From contig OX337230.1 of assembly GCA_946965045.2 (NCBI GenBank), positions 558,001-622,000 on the forward strand: a stretch of DNA of 64,000 nucleotides, read 5' to 3'. A program made the translations under genes and the position numbers. Shown piece by piece: positions 9,754 through 19,871 of this stretch (positions within the stretch are counted from its first letter, which is position 1; each line of letters opens with the position of its first letter). The stretch is from Epithemia pelagica. Lineage: Eukaryota > Bacillariophyta > Bacillariophyceae > Surirellales > Surirellaceae. A model generated the notes under the pieces. That model made no database searches, was not told the DNA's origin, and saw only the letters and a program-made list of their open reading frames with translations.

Positions 9754-11148
9754 CTAGTTGATACTGTTGGCACATGTCGTCAATGGTCCTGCAGGGGGGA
9801 TCACAAAGAGCCCAAACGGATTAAAGTTGGTCTTGACGATTTCTTTGCTCTCCGGGATGACGCATCCGGTCTTCATATCAATATCAAAGGCTGAGTTGAC
9901 TTCCGATGCTCCACCGGAATGGGTAATAAAGATGCGAGAGTTATCCATCGAGAGGGTAGGGTTGTGAGGAACGGGGTTGGAGGTGGTGACTTCGGGGCAA
10001 TCCAAGAGCTGACCAGTCGCCACATCCCACACATCAATTGCGTTGCTACCTCCAAGACCAATGTTGGTGGTGTACAAGTACTTGGAATCAAAAGAAATGA
10101 ACATGCCATGTGGGGTAGGACGAGGTGTCTCAGAGATGGGAGTCATATCCGGAACTGAAACCATGTATACGACACCTCCATCCCCGCCTCCTTGGGCGGC
10201 AACAAACAGGCTCGTATCATCACGAATGGCTACATGAGGGTCAGGGACAGTTTCCAAAACTCCAATGATGTCGTACGGAGCCGTCGCCTCGTAGCATGCA
10301 ACGTATCCATTGCTACTGTCAGTTCCACCCAAGAAGGTAACAAAGATGTAGTCGTCCGTCAGAGTTACATCATGGGGCCTTGCACCTGCAGCAGCAGCTT
10401 CACTAGGTGGTTCCAAGGTTACCAGGAGACGGCGAGACGTGAGATCATACACTGGGATACGATTGTCAATGTCACACGTGACTGCCATGATGGGATACGA
10501 TGAACCAGTTGTCTGGGCAATCATGGAGTGGAACAAGCCCCTCGGAGCTTCAATTGTGCCATCGTAAACTAGTTCACATCCCAACATTTTGTAAATGACA
10601 TGACGGTTGTTGGCCCGATCACCAACCAAGATTTCGGACTTGGATTGCGAGAACGCATAATACATGGGCTCTCCATTATCAGGCAAGGCAACTTCCTTGA
10701 TTGCTTCAAGACTGTACTGATCCACCAACGAGAAGGTTCTGCCCGCACGGTTGGCAATGGCCACGGTATTACCAAAACTATGAGACGGGCGATATTCATC
10801 CTTCATCCAGGGACACTTGTACTCCCCATGGTAGCACGAAGGAGGGTGGACAGGATCCTTCCCTTTCTTGCCGCTCTTGTCCTTCTTGCCGCCTTTTTCC
10901 TTTTTCCCTTTGGAGGAACTCAAATATGGCAAAAGTCGCCCTGCTCGCTGGTCGCCCTCGATGGACATCATACCATCCTCACGCTCGGTAGCTGCACCAT
11001 CCTCTTGGAAGATGCTGTTGGACTTGGCGACTACAACGGTAGAAGCGAAAGCTCCAGCAAGGAAAACACTTGATGCAATCTTCGGTCGAGATGAAATTAT
11101 GGCGATGAAGAGGTGCTCCGAAATTTTGGCTCCCCCATCTTCCCCCAT
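9754..11148 (-). CDS. Membrane-anchored or secreted beta-propeller (YVTN/lactonase-like) protein
   Basis: 464 codons. A hydrophobic segment at residues about 26-41 (ASSVFLAGAFASTVVVA) suggests a signal anchor or signal peptide. It is followed by a Lys/Gly-rich linker (KGKKEKGGKKDKSGKKGK) and then, from about residue 120, a repeated pattern of short beta strands such as NTVAIANRAGRTFSLVD, IPVYDLTSRRLLVTLEPP, RPHDVTLTDDYIFVTFLGG, PHGMFISFDSKYLYTTN and NPTLSMDNSRIFITHSGG. The PHDV/PHGM/PHNP blocks followed by D..Y.(F/Y)VT are typical of seven-bladed propellers of the lactonase/YVTN type. Substrate unknown; an extracellular or luminal binding or hydrolase role is inferred. Single exon, apparently intact. 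Confidence 0.7.
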   Translation of the reverse strand: MGEDGGAKISEHLFIAIISSRPKIASSVFLAGAFASTVVVAKSNSIFQEDGAATEREDGMMSIEGDQRAGRLLPYLSSSKGKKEKGGKKDKSGKKGKDPVHPPSCYHGEYKCPWMKDEYRPSHSFGNTVAIANRAGRTFSLVDQYSLEAIKEVALPDNGEPMYYAFSQSKSEILVGDRANNRHVIYKMLGCELVYDGTIEAPRGLFHSMIAQTTGSSYPIMAVTCDIDNRIPVYDLTSRRLLVTLEPPSEAAAAGARPHDVTLTDDYIFVTFLGGTDSSNGYVACYEATAPYDIIGVLETVPDPHVAIRDDTSLFVAAQGGGDGGVVYMVSVPDMTPISETPRPTPHGMFISFDSKYLYTTNIGLGGSNAIDVWDVATGQLLDCPEVTTSNPVPHNPTLSMDNSRIFITHSGGASEVNSAFDIDMKTGCVIPESKEIVKTNFNPFGLFVIPPAGPLTTCANSIN

Positions 11149-11233
11149 GCAATAACGGAAGTAAAGGGGAAGCTTTCAAACAGACGGAAGCTGGTTTACT
11201 CTACGGGAATCATCTCCTATTTAGGAGTAAGTG

Positions 11234-11648
11234 CAGGGTGACCGCCTCTAATTATACCTCGCGTTTTAGAGTGACTCTAAAAGTATCTAAAATAATTATA
11301 CCTACGATTTCGATTTCAAACTCTAAAAATATTTTAGAGTGCTATCCCGTAACCCTAATGGAGCCCAATAAAGTGAAAACCTTAACCCTAGAGGAGCTCA
11401 AACAGCATCCATGACAAGAATGACGGTGAAATGCACGGTTTCACTCAGTAAGGCTCTGACAACAAAACAACAACAACAATAAGAGATAAAGGATGCATTT
11501 GCCCACTTTGTCATGGTGGCATTTCGCTTACATGAACGAAAAAATGAGACAAGATTTTATACCATGGTATTAGACTCTAACTCTAAAAGGTATAATTATA
11601 CTTTTACTTCTAAGCAAAATCCCTTAGACCCTCTAAACGGTCACCCTG
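11234..11648. mobile_element. 415-bp MITE with 11-bp TIRs and 7-bp target duplication
   Basis: The ends are CAGGGTGACCG (11234-11244) and its exact reverse complement CGGTCACCCTG (11638-11648). Flanks are GTAAGTG (11227-11233) and GTAAGTA (11649-11655), a 7-bp target duplication with one difference. Subterminal sequences carry repeated TCTAAAA and TATAATTATAC motifs on both sides. There is no coding capacity, so it is a non-autonomous DNA element; the superfamily is not certain. Confidence 0.75.
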
Positions 11649-11918
11649 GTAAGTAAGGTTTGCTCAATTATTATTAGGAGTTTTTTTGGCTACTGCCATG
11701 TCGATAGTCGATAGTGTTGTTTGCATCCTGTTCGGGGGATCAGCTAACGCAGGCGTTTCGGATTACACGTTGTCCTTGAAGAAAGAAACATGACTTTAAG
11801 AAAACGACATGTGTCCACGTCATATCATATAGATAGAAAGATTATGAGATATGTCACAATATTCTTTCATTGGAAGATATATGTCAGAAGAATGTCTGAT
11901 ATCATGTGTATTGCCGGC

Positions 11919-11926
11919 TGACGTCA
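11919..11926. promoter_or_regulatory. Perfect CRE palindrome TGACGTCA
   Basis: Perfect 8-bp bZIP/CRE consensus in the region upstream of the minus-strand propeller gene (about 770 bp from its start). TGACGT/ACGTCA elements act as CO2/cAMP-responsive sites in diatom carbonic anhydrase promoters. An 8-mer can occur by chance and the distance is large. Confidence 0.25.
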
Positions 11927-12845
11927 ACACATCCGGTCCTGCCAGGACTGAACAAGCGGGGAGAGGTAGCTTTTGGTAGAAAGATTTCGGATTTTAATGT
12001 ATCCGAGGACGAGTCTATTCGACTGAGTTCAGAATGAACGTGTCGGGTAAGCCGGCAGGCTAAGGGGGTCTGGGGGTGGAAAAACATCAAAGACTAGAAA
12101 AAACTTTTTTAGCTCAAGAGTGGAAATTCAGTACTTTACACCAAAACCTTCCCATGTTAGGCAAAAAACGCCGGGCCAACTCCTATTCAAAACCATCCAG
12201 CCCCGAAGAAAAACAATGATCGAAGAACGGTCATCCATTGTTTTATCAATCCATTAAATAAAAACCATTTCACCACGCTGTTCCACGTCAGAATCACGGC
12301 CAACGAACCAACCCACGAAACATCTCCTGGTGGCGTTTTGCGTGATCACTGAACTCAGCCGTTCCATCCCGAAGGGTACTGTCTGGTTGTTGTTTCTTTG
12401 GGTCTTGAGAAACATTACGACAGACATGAAGCAACAATGCAAATAGACTGGGTTCTACGGCAAGTTTCGGGATTTGGTTTCTTGGTTACAAATTAGAGAA
12501 GAAAACTAGAGGATTATTCAATGACTCGTTCAAATTTCAGATCGGATCCATGACACTTCGATCTTCAGCCTCGATAATCATCATGGACGATCGCGAGTTC
12601 TATTCGGTTCGACGAAACCTCGTGTCGTCTCTATTATTCTAGTCCTCATTTCGTTTGGAGACACGTGAACTGCACCGTTGCTGTTATTCGGTGGAGTAGG
12701 AGGACCCCGCATTCATTGCCATTGCGACCACCAAAAGGCACGAGGTTCATTCCAGGAACTGGACCACCGTAACCCCCCATGGTTCATCCTGGTCGGCGTG
12801 AATCGCCTTGGTTGTTGTGCGTTTGGTTTTAAGAAACATGGAATG

Positions 12846-14192
12846 TTAGGTTCCTTTGGGTTGTATGCTTTCGGGTGCTGGGTCCATTGTTGTTATTGTT
12901 GTTGTCGTTGTTGTTGTAGTCGTTGGAAGGGCCGTCGACGAATGTCGCGCATCGTGTTGGGCCAGTTGGAGGGCAAAGTGTCGACTGGCCCGCGACGACA
13001 CGGCGGCCACCTTGTGCAAAATTTCCATGCGTTTGTAGCGGACCTTGTGATTGTCGAGACTGAGGACCTTGCGTTGGACCATGAGAATGAGAGCCGAATG
13101 ATTGGCACAAAGGGACCCTAGGACGGGAAACAAGTGTCGTTCCAATCCACGGGCTTCGACCGGAACCTGATCCAAGAGTTGCGGCCACGATAAGGGTGAT
13201 GGCGTTGTGGTGGTTGTGGTCACTGCGTCACATGTCGTGGTTGTCGTGGACAGGGAATTGGGTGACAAGGGCTGCGATACGGTAGATTCCTTGGAGACGG
13301 TGCAGTCCTTCGGTTTCATGGTATCATTGTTGTTGTTGTTGTTGTTTTCAGCTTCTTCTTTCTCTTCTGCCTTTTTGGCATCCTTGTCATTGTCGTTAGT
13401 GTTGTGCTTCGTTTCTTCCTGTTCGTCGAGATTTTTGCCCAAGGCATTGACCAAGGCTTGGACTTGCGGCGAACGAAAATTGGCGTGGGGACAGGCATGA
13501 ATCTGTTGCACCAAGAGTCGACAGTGTTGTCGACTTTGTCGCAGTTCGCCTTCGGTCCACCACAAGGGAGGCTTTGTGGTGTTGTTGTTGTTTGTAGTAG
13601 TAGTGGTAGTAGTGGTGGCGAGAGTAGGACGATCTGTGGTGGTTGGATCCGTGGTGGTCGAGTCTTCTTCTGCGCCTTCTGCTCCGTGACGTTCCACATC
13701 CACGCACGACGAAAATTCAAACACGTGCGAGACTGGAGAGGAGGGACCCCAAAATTGAACTCCTTTGCGTTTTCGTTTGCGACTCAACGTCTCCGTAGTA
13801 TCCACGGCAGATGTGATTGCAGCGGTATCCTCCTCCTTGTTGTTGTTGTTGTGGGGAGTCGACGACACGGCACCCTCCACTCCATTACGGGGTTCCTGGG
13901 TGGTGGGCATGTTCGTTGGTACTGTGGTGGTGGATGCTTCGTCCTGGTTGGATGCGTAAGGAATGTTGTTGGTGGTTGGTTCGTGGACCAGAGACACGCG
14001 GCGAGAACCAAGAATGGCTGGAGGTGGCGGAGGCGGCGGCGGACAACAAGTAGTTTTGGTAGAGTCTTGGTTGGTTACGGCCACGGATTGCCATGGAACG
14101 GCCGTAGGAGTAGTAGTAGCTGTTGTAGTAGTAGGAATGGCAGGAAGATGGAGTTGTTTCGAGTCCATGGTGGATCCTTTCTCGTGCCCCAA
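12846..14192 (-). CDS. Low-complexity hypothetical protein of a diatom-type family
   Basis: 448 codons with long Thr, Asn and Pro runs (for example PPPPPPPP near residue 55). Between the runs are ordered islands: KGVQFWGPSSPVSHVFEFSS (about 143-162), PPLWWTEGELRQSRQHCRLL (about 208-227) and VEARGLERHLFPVLGSLCAN, with VSSRASRHFALQLAQHDAR near the end. This order (a V.F/V.E island, WWT/WYT..E, RGLE, an Arg/Ala helix) resembles an abundant diatom family without known function. No membrane segment or targeting sequence is seen. Start may be Met1 (14192) or Met9 (14168). Function unknown. Confidence 0.65.
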   Translation of the reverse strand: MGHEKGSTMDSKQLHLPAIPTTTTATTTPTAVPWQSVAVTNQDSTKTTCCPPPPPPPPAILGSRRVSLVHEPTTNNIPYASNQDEASTTTVPTNMPTTQEPRNGVEGAVSSTPHNNNNKEEDTAAITSAVDTTETLSRKRKRKGVQFWGPSSPVSHVFEFSSCVDVERHGAEGAEEDSTTTDPTTTDRPTLATTTTTTTTNNNNTTKPPLWWTEGELRQSRQHCRLLVQQIHACPHANFRSPQVQALVNALGKNLDEQEETKHNTNDNDKDAKKAEEKEEAENNNNNNNDTMKPKDCTVSKESTVSQPLSPNSLSTTTTTCDAVTTTTTTPSPLSWPQLLDQVPVEARGLERHLFPVLGSLCANHSALILMVQRKVLSLDNHKVRYKRMEILHKVAAVSSRASRHFALQLAQHDARHSSTALPTTTTTTTTTITTMDPAPESIQPKGT

Positions 14193-14981
14193 TCAACAAG
14201 ATTTGTAGCAACAACAACAACAATAGCCAAAAGAAGAAGATGACGAGAAAGAAGAAGAAGAACCAACAATCACCCGTTCCATTTCGAAACTCTCCACCAA
14301 AACGAGAAGAAGAAAAAGTAATGAAGGATTCCGATGCTTTGGGAAGAGATGACCGATACTTCCAACCTCAACCGCTTCGGATGATGACGACGAGAACAAA
14401 CCGAAGAGCTGAGAAGACTCTCCAAACAATTGGAGAAAAATGTGAGAACGCCACCCAAAGTAAGTGATCCAGCTCCACGGCTCACTGCCACCACGTAACC
14501 TCATAAACTCTTATGGGAGGATCTTTTGGACTGACCAGTTTTGTGTACGATCCAAGGTGGCCACATAAGTCAGTTGCGCACGGAAGGTGCGTGGCGACTT
14601 TGAGGCTCGCCATGCGCGCAGGATCCTTCAAGGTTGTGTTGGTTGGCTCTCCCCATGCTTTTCGTACGACGGTCGGACTGATTGTACTCTTTCTTTTACT
14701 CTAACCTGTCCTTCGTCCGATATCAATGATGTGTCCCGAGGATACGACCAAGACCAAGTCTTATGTACTGCTTGAAGTAGGGGGACAAACAGCCGTTCCC
14801 ACAAATGAATATTGCAAAATGCAGTCATCACCCCACTCTCTGGGCCATTGGGGTGTGCTGCCCGGTACACAACCTTTCGTAAATGCTTCCCCGCAGGCAG
14901 GAAAACCTTCGTGAAAAAGCCTGACTCGGGAGTGAGGCTCGATTCATTCTGGCAAATCGGCATTTCCATACGGTGTAGACC
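14193..14981. other. Divergent intergenic region
   Basis: Lies between the start of the minus-strand low-complexity gene and the start of plus-strand PIG-U, so it should carry both promoters. AAG/GAA-rich at 14235-14310; no further gene supported. Confidence 0.5.
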
Positions 14982-17450
14982 ATGACGAGGAAGGCTGCCA
15001 AAACGACGGCGGCACTCCACAAGAAGAAGGCTTCCAGTCCAAATCACCGTCCTTCTGATACACGAAAGGGATCCAAAGATGATTTGAACACGAGAAAGGA
15101 TACTACAACAACGCAACCACCCTGGAAGGATTCTACCACCACGACAGCAGCATTCCTCACACGTCTCATTTGGGTGGTTCGCCTGGTTTGGTTGGGCGCC
15201 AGTGTGTGGCACCGTCATTCCAATACTGGTGGTGCTTCTTGGAGTTCTGAATCCCATGGATGGTGGTGGAAACGATCCTTGTCGGCCGTGATGGTCCCTC
15301 AAACGCCATGGACCACGGCGGGTGGTGGTGCATGGTGGTCCGCCGTGGATCACGTTCAACAAGTTTGGGCCTTGCAACAACGACATGTGGTGGTGGATTC
15401 CACATTACTATCACCACAATATCCCTACAAGGAGTTTAATCAACACCTTCTATCGGCCCTGCCGCCCCTCTTGCGAGTGGTGTTGGAACCTCTCGTGCAA
15501 CTGATGGATACGTCTCCATTGCTAGCATCTCCGGAATGGAACTGGATCTGTTTGTCCTTGTTGTGGGGACTTTTATTACAAGGCATGGATTATTGCTTGT
15601 CTTGGCAGTTGGAAGCATTGGGTCGAGCCCTGTGGAAACGACAACCACCACCACCAAACGAAGCAATGGCTGATGAGCATACCAATGACCATCCTTTGGC
15701 CTTGACCCTCGATGCCTTTTATTGGCACACCCGACAACGCGCCGTCCAAACCAAATTGCAATCCTCCAATCATTCCCAACAGTCTTGTTCTCCAAAGGAA
15801 TCGGACACGTCTAATACCACCCCGGTCGTACCGTCTTCTTCTTCTTCCCCTGCCTCTGATCGGGTGGCCTGGTGGACCTTTGTACAACACGATTGGCCTA
15901 CGATCGTACGATTGGCCTATTGGGTCAGTCCGATCACCATGGCATCGAGTAGTGGATTTGGAAGTCATCAAGCCTTGGCCGTGGCCACGTGTGTGGGAGC
16001 CATGCGGCTGGCAGCAACAGCAACAACAGCAGCGTCGTCCTGGTCGAATCTGCTGGCCAGTGCCGTGGCCCTGGCCGTTGCCGCGCATTTGGATGTCGGT
16101 TTGGTGATTTATGCCATTCCCGTGGTCACCTTTTTTGGGGTGGCGTCGAGAGGACCATCGTCTCACTCATGGCAATCGTCCTCTGCAGGGTGGTTGCTGT
16201 GGGGATGCTGGTTCGTACTGGTGTTTGTGGGCGTCTTTGGCGGTTTGTTGCAGTTTGTCGTGACACCTCGGCTCGGCCTCCTCCACCCAGAGGCGGTGGT
16301 GGATTCCACCACCAACAACAATAACAACATCTGGTGGCCGACGGCAGTATCATCTCTCGAGGTTGTCGAATCCATGGTACGGCAACGATGGAGTTTGACC
16401 CGGGTCGGACCCTCCTTGTCCATTTTGTGGTATACCCAAATGGAATCCTTTGTTCGATTTTCCACCTACTTTCAAATTCTGTTGGCCGGATTGCCCTACT
16501 TGTTGGTCCTACCGGCCGCCCTGCGCTTGTGTCCACACGCTCCCATGACCTTGGTACGTACTACATACGTGGCGAGAGTCTCCCGTGTCCATGCTCGTTG
16601 GTGTGTGTGTGGTTTGAAATGACGAGACAAGGGTTTGTACCATTCTTCTCTCTCACACACGCAATGTTGGTTGTGGATATGTTATGATTTGTGGAATGCG
16701 CTCTTGCTCTACGGTCCTTTGGTGGCATAATGACTGTTTCTCTGGCTTGCTTTGCGTGCTGTTGATGGACATGGTTCTCTGTATCGAATTTCTGGTGTGG
16801 GGACACAGACGTCCATTTATTGGTTGGTAGGGACCTTGCTTCGTCCCGTGACAACCTTGTACGATTGGAATGTCGCAGCCTGTCTCGTGGCCCTCTCCCT
16901 CGTGGAATCGCCCATTTTCTTGTTGTGGTTCCCTCCTCTCCACAATGGAATGCGCATGGTCAAACGACAACGTACTACCAAAACGACCAAACATTCAACA
17001 AACAGCAGCAACAAGAACAAGAAAGAGGATTCATCACCAGCGCCACCGCAAGATGAAACCAAAAAAGACACTGCCACCACCAAAGACAAGGACAACGACG
17101 ACGACACAAAGGAGGAGGAGGCTTCTCAATCGTCCTCCTCGTATTCCGTATCGTCTTGGCACTGGACCATGCCATGGTTGATTGCAGTGATTGCCTTTTG
17201 TGCGCTCTGGGTTCCCATTTCTCTCTTTGTCCTCTTACACAGTTTGTGGTTGGAAACGGGCAATGGAGAAGCCAATTTTGTCTTTTTTCAATGCTTGGCC
17301 CTCAATGTCTTGGCCACGTTGTTGGTTGTCTTGTACGTCCATGGCATTGTCCAATGGGACAAGTTGCGACACTTGTGGATGCGACAACGACAACAGGAGC
17401 AGAAAGAGACCAGCACAACTCGGTCCACTCGTAACCAAAAGACACCATGA
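14982..17450 (+). CDS. PIGU: PIG-U, GPI transamidase complex subunit
   Basis: Two exons, 14982-16553 and 16809-17450, joined in phase 0 across a 255-bp intron (GTACGT...GGACACAG); about 737 aa. The protein attaches GPI anchors to proteins in the ER membrane as part of the GPI transamidase. Support: SPYPYKEF-type motif as PQYPYKEFNQHLL, AYWVSPITM corresponding to the family's LLNPYTI, multiple membrane segments, GPSLSILWYTQMESFVRFS corresponding to the conserved PNxGLxWYFFxEMFxHF motif, and NGEANFVFFQCLALNV matching the last conserved block (SANSNF...LTFN). The family is usually about 430 aa; here a long N-terminal extension and a Lys/Asp/Ser-rich loop of about 60 residues encoded at 16960-17150 add length. 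Divergent but consistent along its whole length. Confidence 0.78.
16554..16808 (+). other. Predicted 255-bp intron of PIG-U
   Basis: Donor TTG|GTACGT and acceptor GGACACAG|ACG; joining gives PMTL-TSIYWLVGTLLRP in frame. The exon-1 frame otherwise runs into a stop at 16620-16622 with sequence unlike PIG-U. Confidence 0.7.
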
Positions 17451-17992
17451 ATCCAGGCGTTACCGATACGGCACCATGTCGAGAAATGCACGTACAAATG
17501 AAAACCTGTCAATTTCCCAACGTACGGACGTATACGTGACCGTTGGCAAAGTCGCAGTGCGCAGTGTCCTTTGCATCGATTCGCCAAAAGAGAAAAGCAC
17601 TTTGGTTTTGGTTGGTTCCGACCATGGCGAGAATGAAAGCCATCTGAATGCTTTGTGGAGAATGGAGGGGAATGACAGCGCTGTCAATCCTTTCCAACGA
17701 GTAGTTCTTTTGGTACTAGTAAACACTATATTATTTAGTATCCTTGATGTATCCACCTCGAAATTTCGACACCCGTGTTCGTTTTGATTCATCCAGTCAA
17801 TCCCTGTGATTGATGTTTCCCTGCGAAGTGTTTTGTGTGAGAAGTTGCTCTCTCCTCGTTTTTGCTCTCGAGAGAGTCGTTTGTCATGAAGTAATTGTGT
17901 ACCCAGTTTTCTCAATGGATGGTTGCTTCCATGAATATTCTACCTAATAGGTTGTAGAGAGCTTGGTGGTTCCCCTTGTTGTTGTTGTTGTT
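17451..17992. other. Convergent intergenic region
   Basis: Between the 3' ends of PIG-U and the kinase-like gene; no supported gene or repeat. Confidence 0.5.
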
Positions 17993-19453
17993 CTACACCG
18001 CAATTGGAAACAAGATCCATCCGAGCGCCGCTCCGGCCAAGGGTACGGTATAATTGTCATCGGCAATAGGGACCAGTTCCAAGGCGGCCGTGAGGAACGC
18101 CACCAGGGCGGCCCGGAGCCACAATTGCCCCGTTGACGAATGGGCCAAGACCAAGCCGACATGAGGAAACAAGGTCATCCATTGCAACAATCCCACAATC
18201 GCCAAGGTGGATCCAATAAAAAAGGCGGTCGATCCCGCCACACTCTTGTTGGGAACAAACTTCCAGGGATTGGAGGCCCCATAGCGTCGTCCGACCAAAT
18301 CGGCCAAGCCATCGCCGACGGCCATGGCACAGAGTGCGACAATCCCGGCGGCCGAAGTGCGCCAAAAGGCCAAAATGGCCACAAAAATAATGCACACATA
18401 AATCATGGGTCCACCCAGAGCCTCCTTCAATTCCCCCGATCGGGACACGGACAAGGCCAAGGTGGGTTCGCCCCGTCCCGTCGAAGCCAAGTACAGGCGG
18501 ACCATATTCCACAGCGGCACCAAGGCACAAAAGATTTGACTGCCCGTGGCGGGTGAAAACAAGGGCCAAAACAATAGAAACAAGGGTGCCGACAATGTAT
18601 GAATGAGTTTGCGGGCATCCTTGGAGTCAATGACATGTTGTTCAAAGCCGTAGCCAATCGTCTTGGCCAAGATATACGCCAATGTGGCCGTCAAGAGGGT
18701 ACTGCCCACATCGCGCCAGAGATAGGCATTGGTATAGGGCACCACGACCAATTCTCCCGGAAACAACCAGGGAGCCGGCAGGGTCCCCATGGTATGAGCT
18801 GTCAGGGCGGTCACGGCCAAGGATGCCACTCCAATCGCCACAATCCATCCACGTGTACTACTACTAGTACTACTAGTACTGTCGCTGGTCGTCGGTTCGA
18901 CCGACGAGGAGGAGGAGGAGGATGACACTACTGTGTCGTCATCATCAGTACCACTGGTTGCTGTGGAGTCTGGGTCGGATTCAAGGGCCGACAAGGAAAT
19001 CGTCGACGGTCGTCGGGGACGAATGCGTTTGTCGTGCCATTCCGAACCTCCTCCTCCTCCTCCTCCTCGTACCAGGAGATTGGCCTTCTCCTTAGATGAC
19101 GACGACGACAAGGAGTCGAATAAACTTGTGGTGGTTGTGGAGTATGGCCCAACGGCTGAAAATCTGGAATCCACAGGGATGCCTCTTTGTTGTGGGAACG
19201 GTCGTCCTCGTTGGGATGGACGCACCGAGGTTGCGACCACAGATCGTACCCAGGCAGCCTCCACTCCCTGCAACAAGGGGCAGCAAGTCACGACGACCAG
19301 CAGAATCAGCAGGCAGAATGCCAACAAGGAGGGGGGTCCTGGTTGCATCCACATCACGGTCCTCCTCCTGTCTGACAGTCGCGTGGTGCTTCTACCTTCC
19401 ATGCGGCAATCAACCCAGAGCGAGGGCGCACCCGACCTTCTTTGGCTCATCAT
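17993..19453 (-). CDS. Phytol/dolichol-kinase-family CTP-dependent lipid kinase
   Basis: 486 codons. The C-terminal half is polytopic and has family landmarks: ARKLIHTLSAPLFLLFWPLF (the R-K-L-x-H start of the kinase domain), MAVGDGLADLVGRRYG, NKSVAGSTAFF, and ELVPIADDNYTVPL near the end. These correspond to the CTP-binding core of phytol kinase (VTE5), farnesol kinase and dolichol kinase. The size of the domain (about 250 residues) fits phytol kinase better. The N-terminus has a hydrophobic leader (LLAFCLLILLVVVTCCPLL) followed by GVEAAWVRS and a Ser/Arg-rich stretch, compatible with a signal plus plastid transit peptide, so phytol recycling for tocopherol or chlorophyll lipids in the plastid is inferred. 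True start could be Met34 or Met36 (near 19348-19354), directly before the leader. A 50-residue poly-Ser/Asp linker precedes the domain. Confidence 0.75.
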   Translation of the reverse strand: MMSQRRSGAPSLWVDCRMEGRSTTRLSDRRRTVMWMQPGPPSLLAFCLLILLVVVTCCPLLQGVEAAWVRSVVATSVRPSQRGRPFPQQRGIPVDSRFSAVGPYSTTTTSLFDSLSSSSSKEKANLLVRGGGGGGGSEWHDKRIRPRRPSTISLSALESDPDSTATSGTDDDDTVVSSSSSSSSVEPTTSDSTSSTSSSTRGWIVAIGVASLAVTALTAHTMGTLPAPWLFPGELVVVPYTNAYLWRDVGSTLLTATLAYILAKTIGYGFEQHVIDSKDARKLIHTLSAPLFLLFWPLFSPATGSQIFCALVPLWNMVRLYLASTGRGEPTLALSVSRSGELKEALGGPMIYVCIIFVAILAFWRTSAAGIVALCAMAVGDGLADLVGRRYGASNPWKFVPNKSVAGSTAFFIGSTLAIVGLLQWMTLFPHVGLVLAHSSTGQLWLRAALVAFLTAALELVPIADDNYTVPLAGAALGWILFPIAV

Positions 19454-19871
19454 TGTAGTTTCGGACGAACGATCCTATACTTCCCAACTCCAGGTATAGA
19501 GATCGAGAGTGTCAATGGTCAAGATATCTTGAAGACCGAACGATCTGCGAAACACGTACTACTCGGGACTCCTTCCATTCTAACGGGAGTCGATTTCCTG
19601 TATCGACTGGTGCGAACCTTACGCGACCAAGGAGCGAAACACTTTTCAGACTGGTGCATTCGTACGTTGGAGGTTGGAGCGTTGAGCGTTCGTCACCATG
19701 GGGGGAGGGTTCTGCGAAAGCGATGAGACGGCCGAATACGTAGGTGCGAAGGTTACCCTGCACTCGTTCTCTCACTCCTCCATCATCACATACACACAGA
19801 AAGTGTTTTACCAAAATCATTCCTATTACTTTATCCACTTCTCCCATCTGCTTCGTGGTGGTTGAAGGTGG
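19454..19871. other. Divergent intergenic region
   Basis: About 420 bp between two divergent gene starts; presumed promoters, nothing else seen. Confidence 0.45.

Larger units (their letters stand above)
11149..12845. other. Gene-poor stretch with a MITE and a CRE-like site
   Basis: About 1.7 kb without a supported gene. It contains the MITE at 11234-11648 and the palindrome TGACGTCA at 11919-11926; the remainder is AT-rich and without recognisable structure. Confidence 0.55.

Noticed and set aside
15436-16166. Minus-strand Gly/Arg-rich frames opposite PIG-U
   Set aside because: Overlap the PIG-U coding exon out of phase; no family match.
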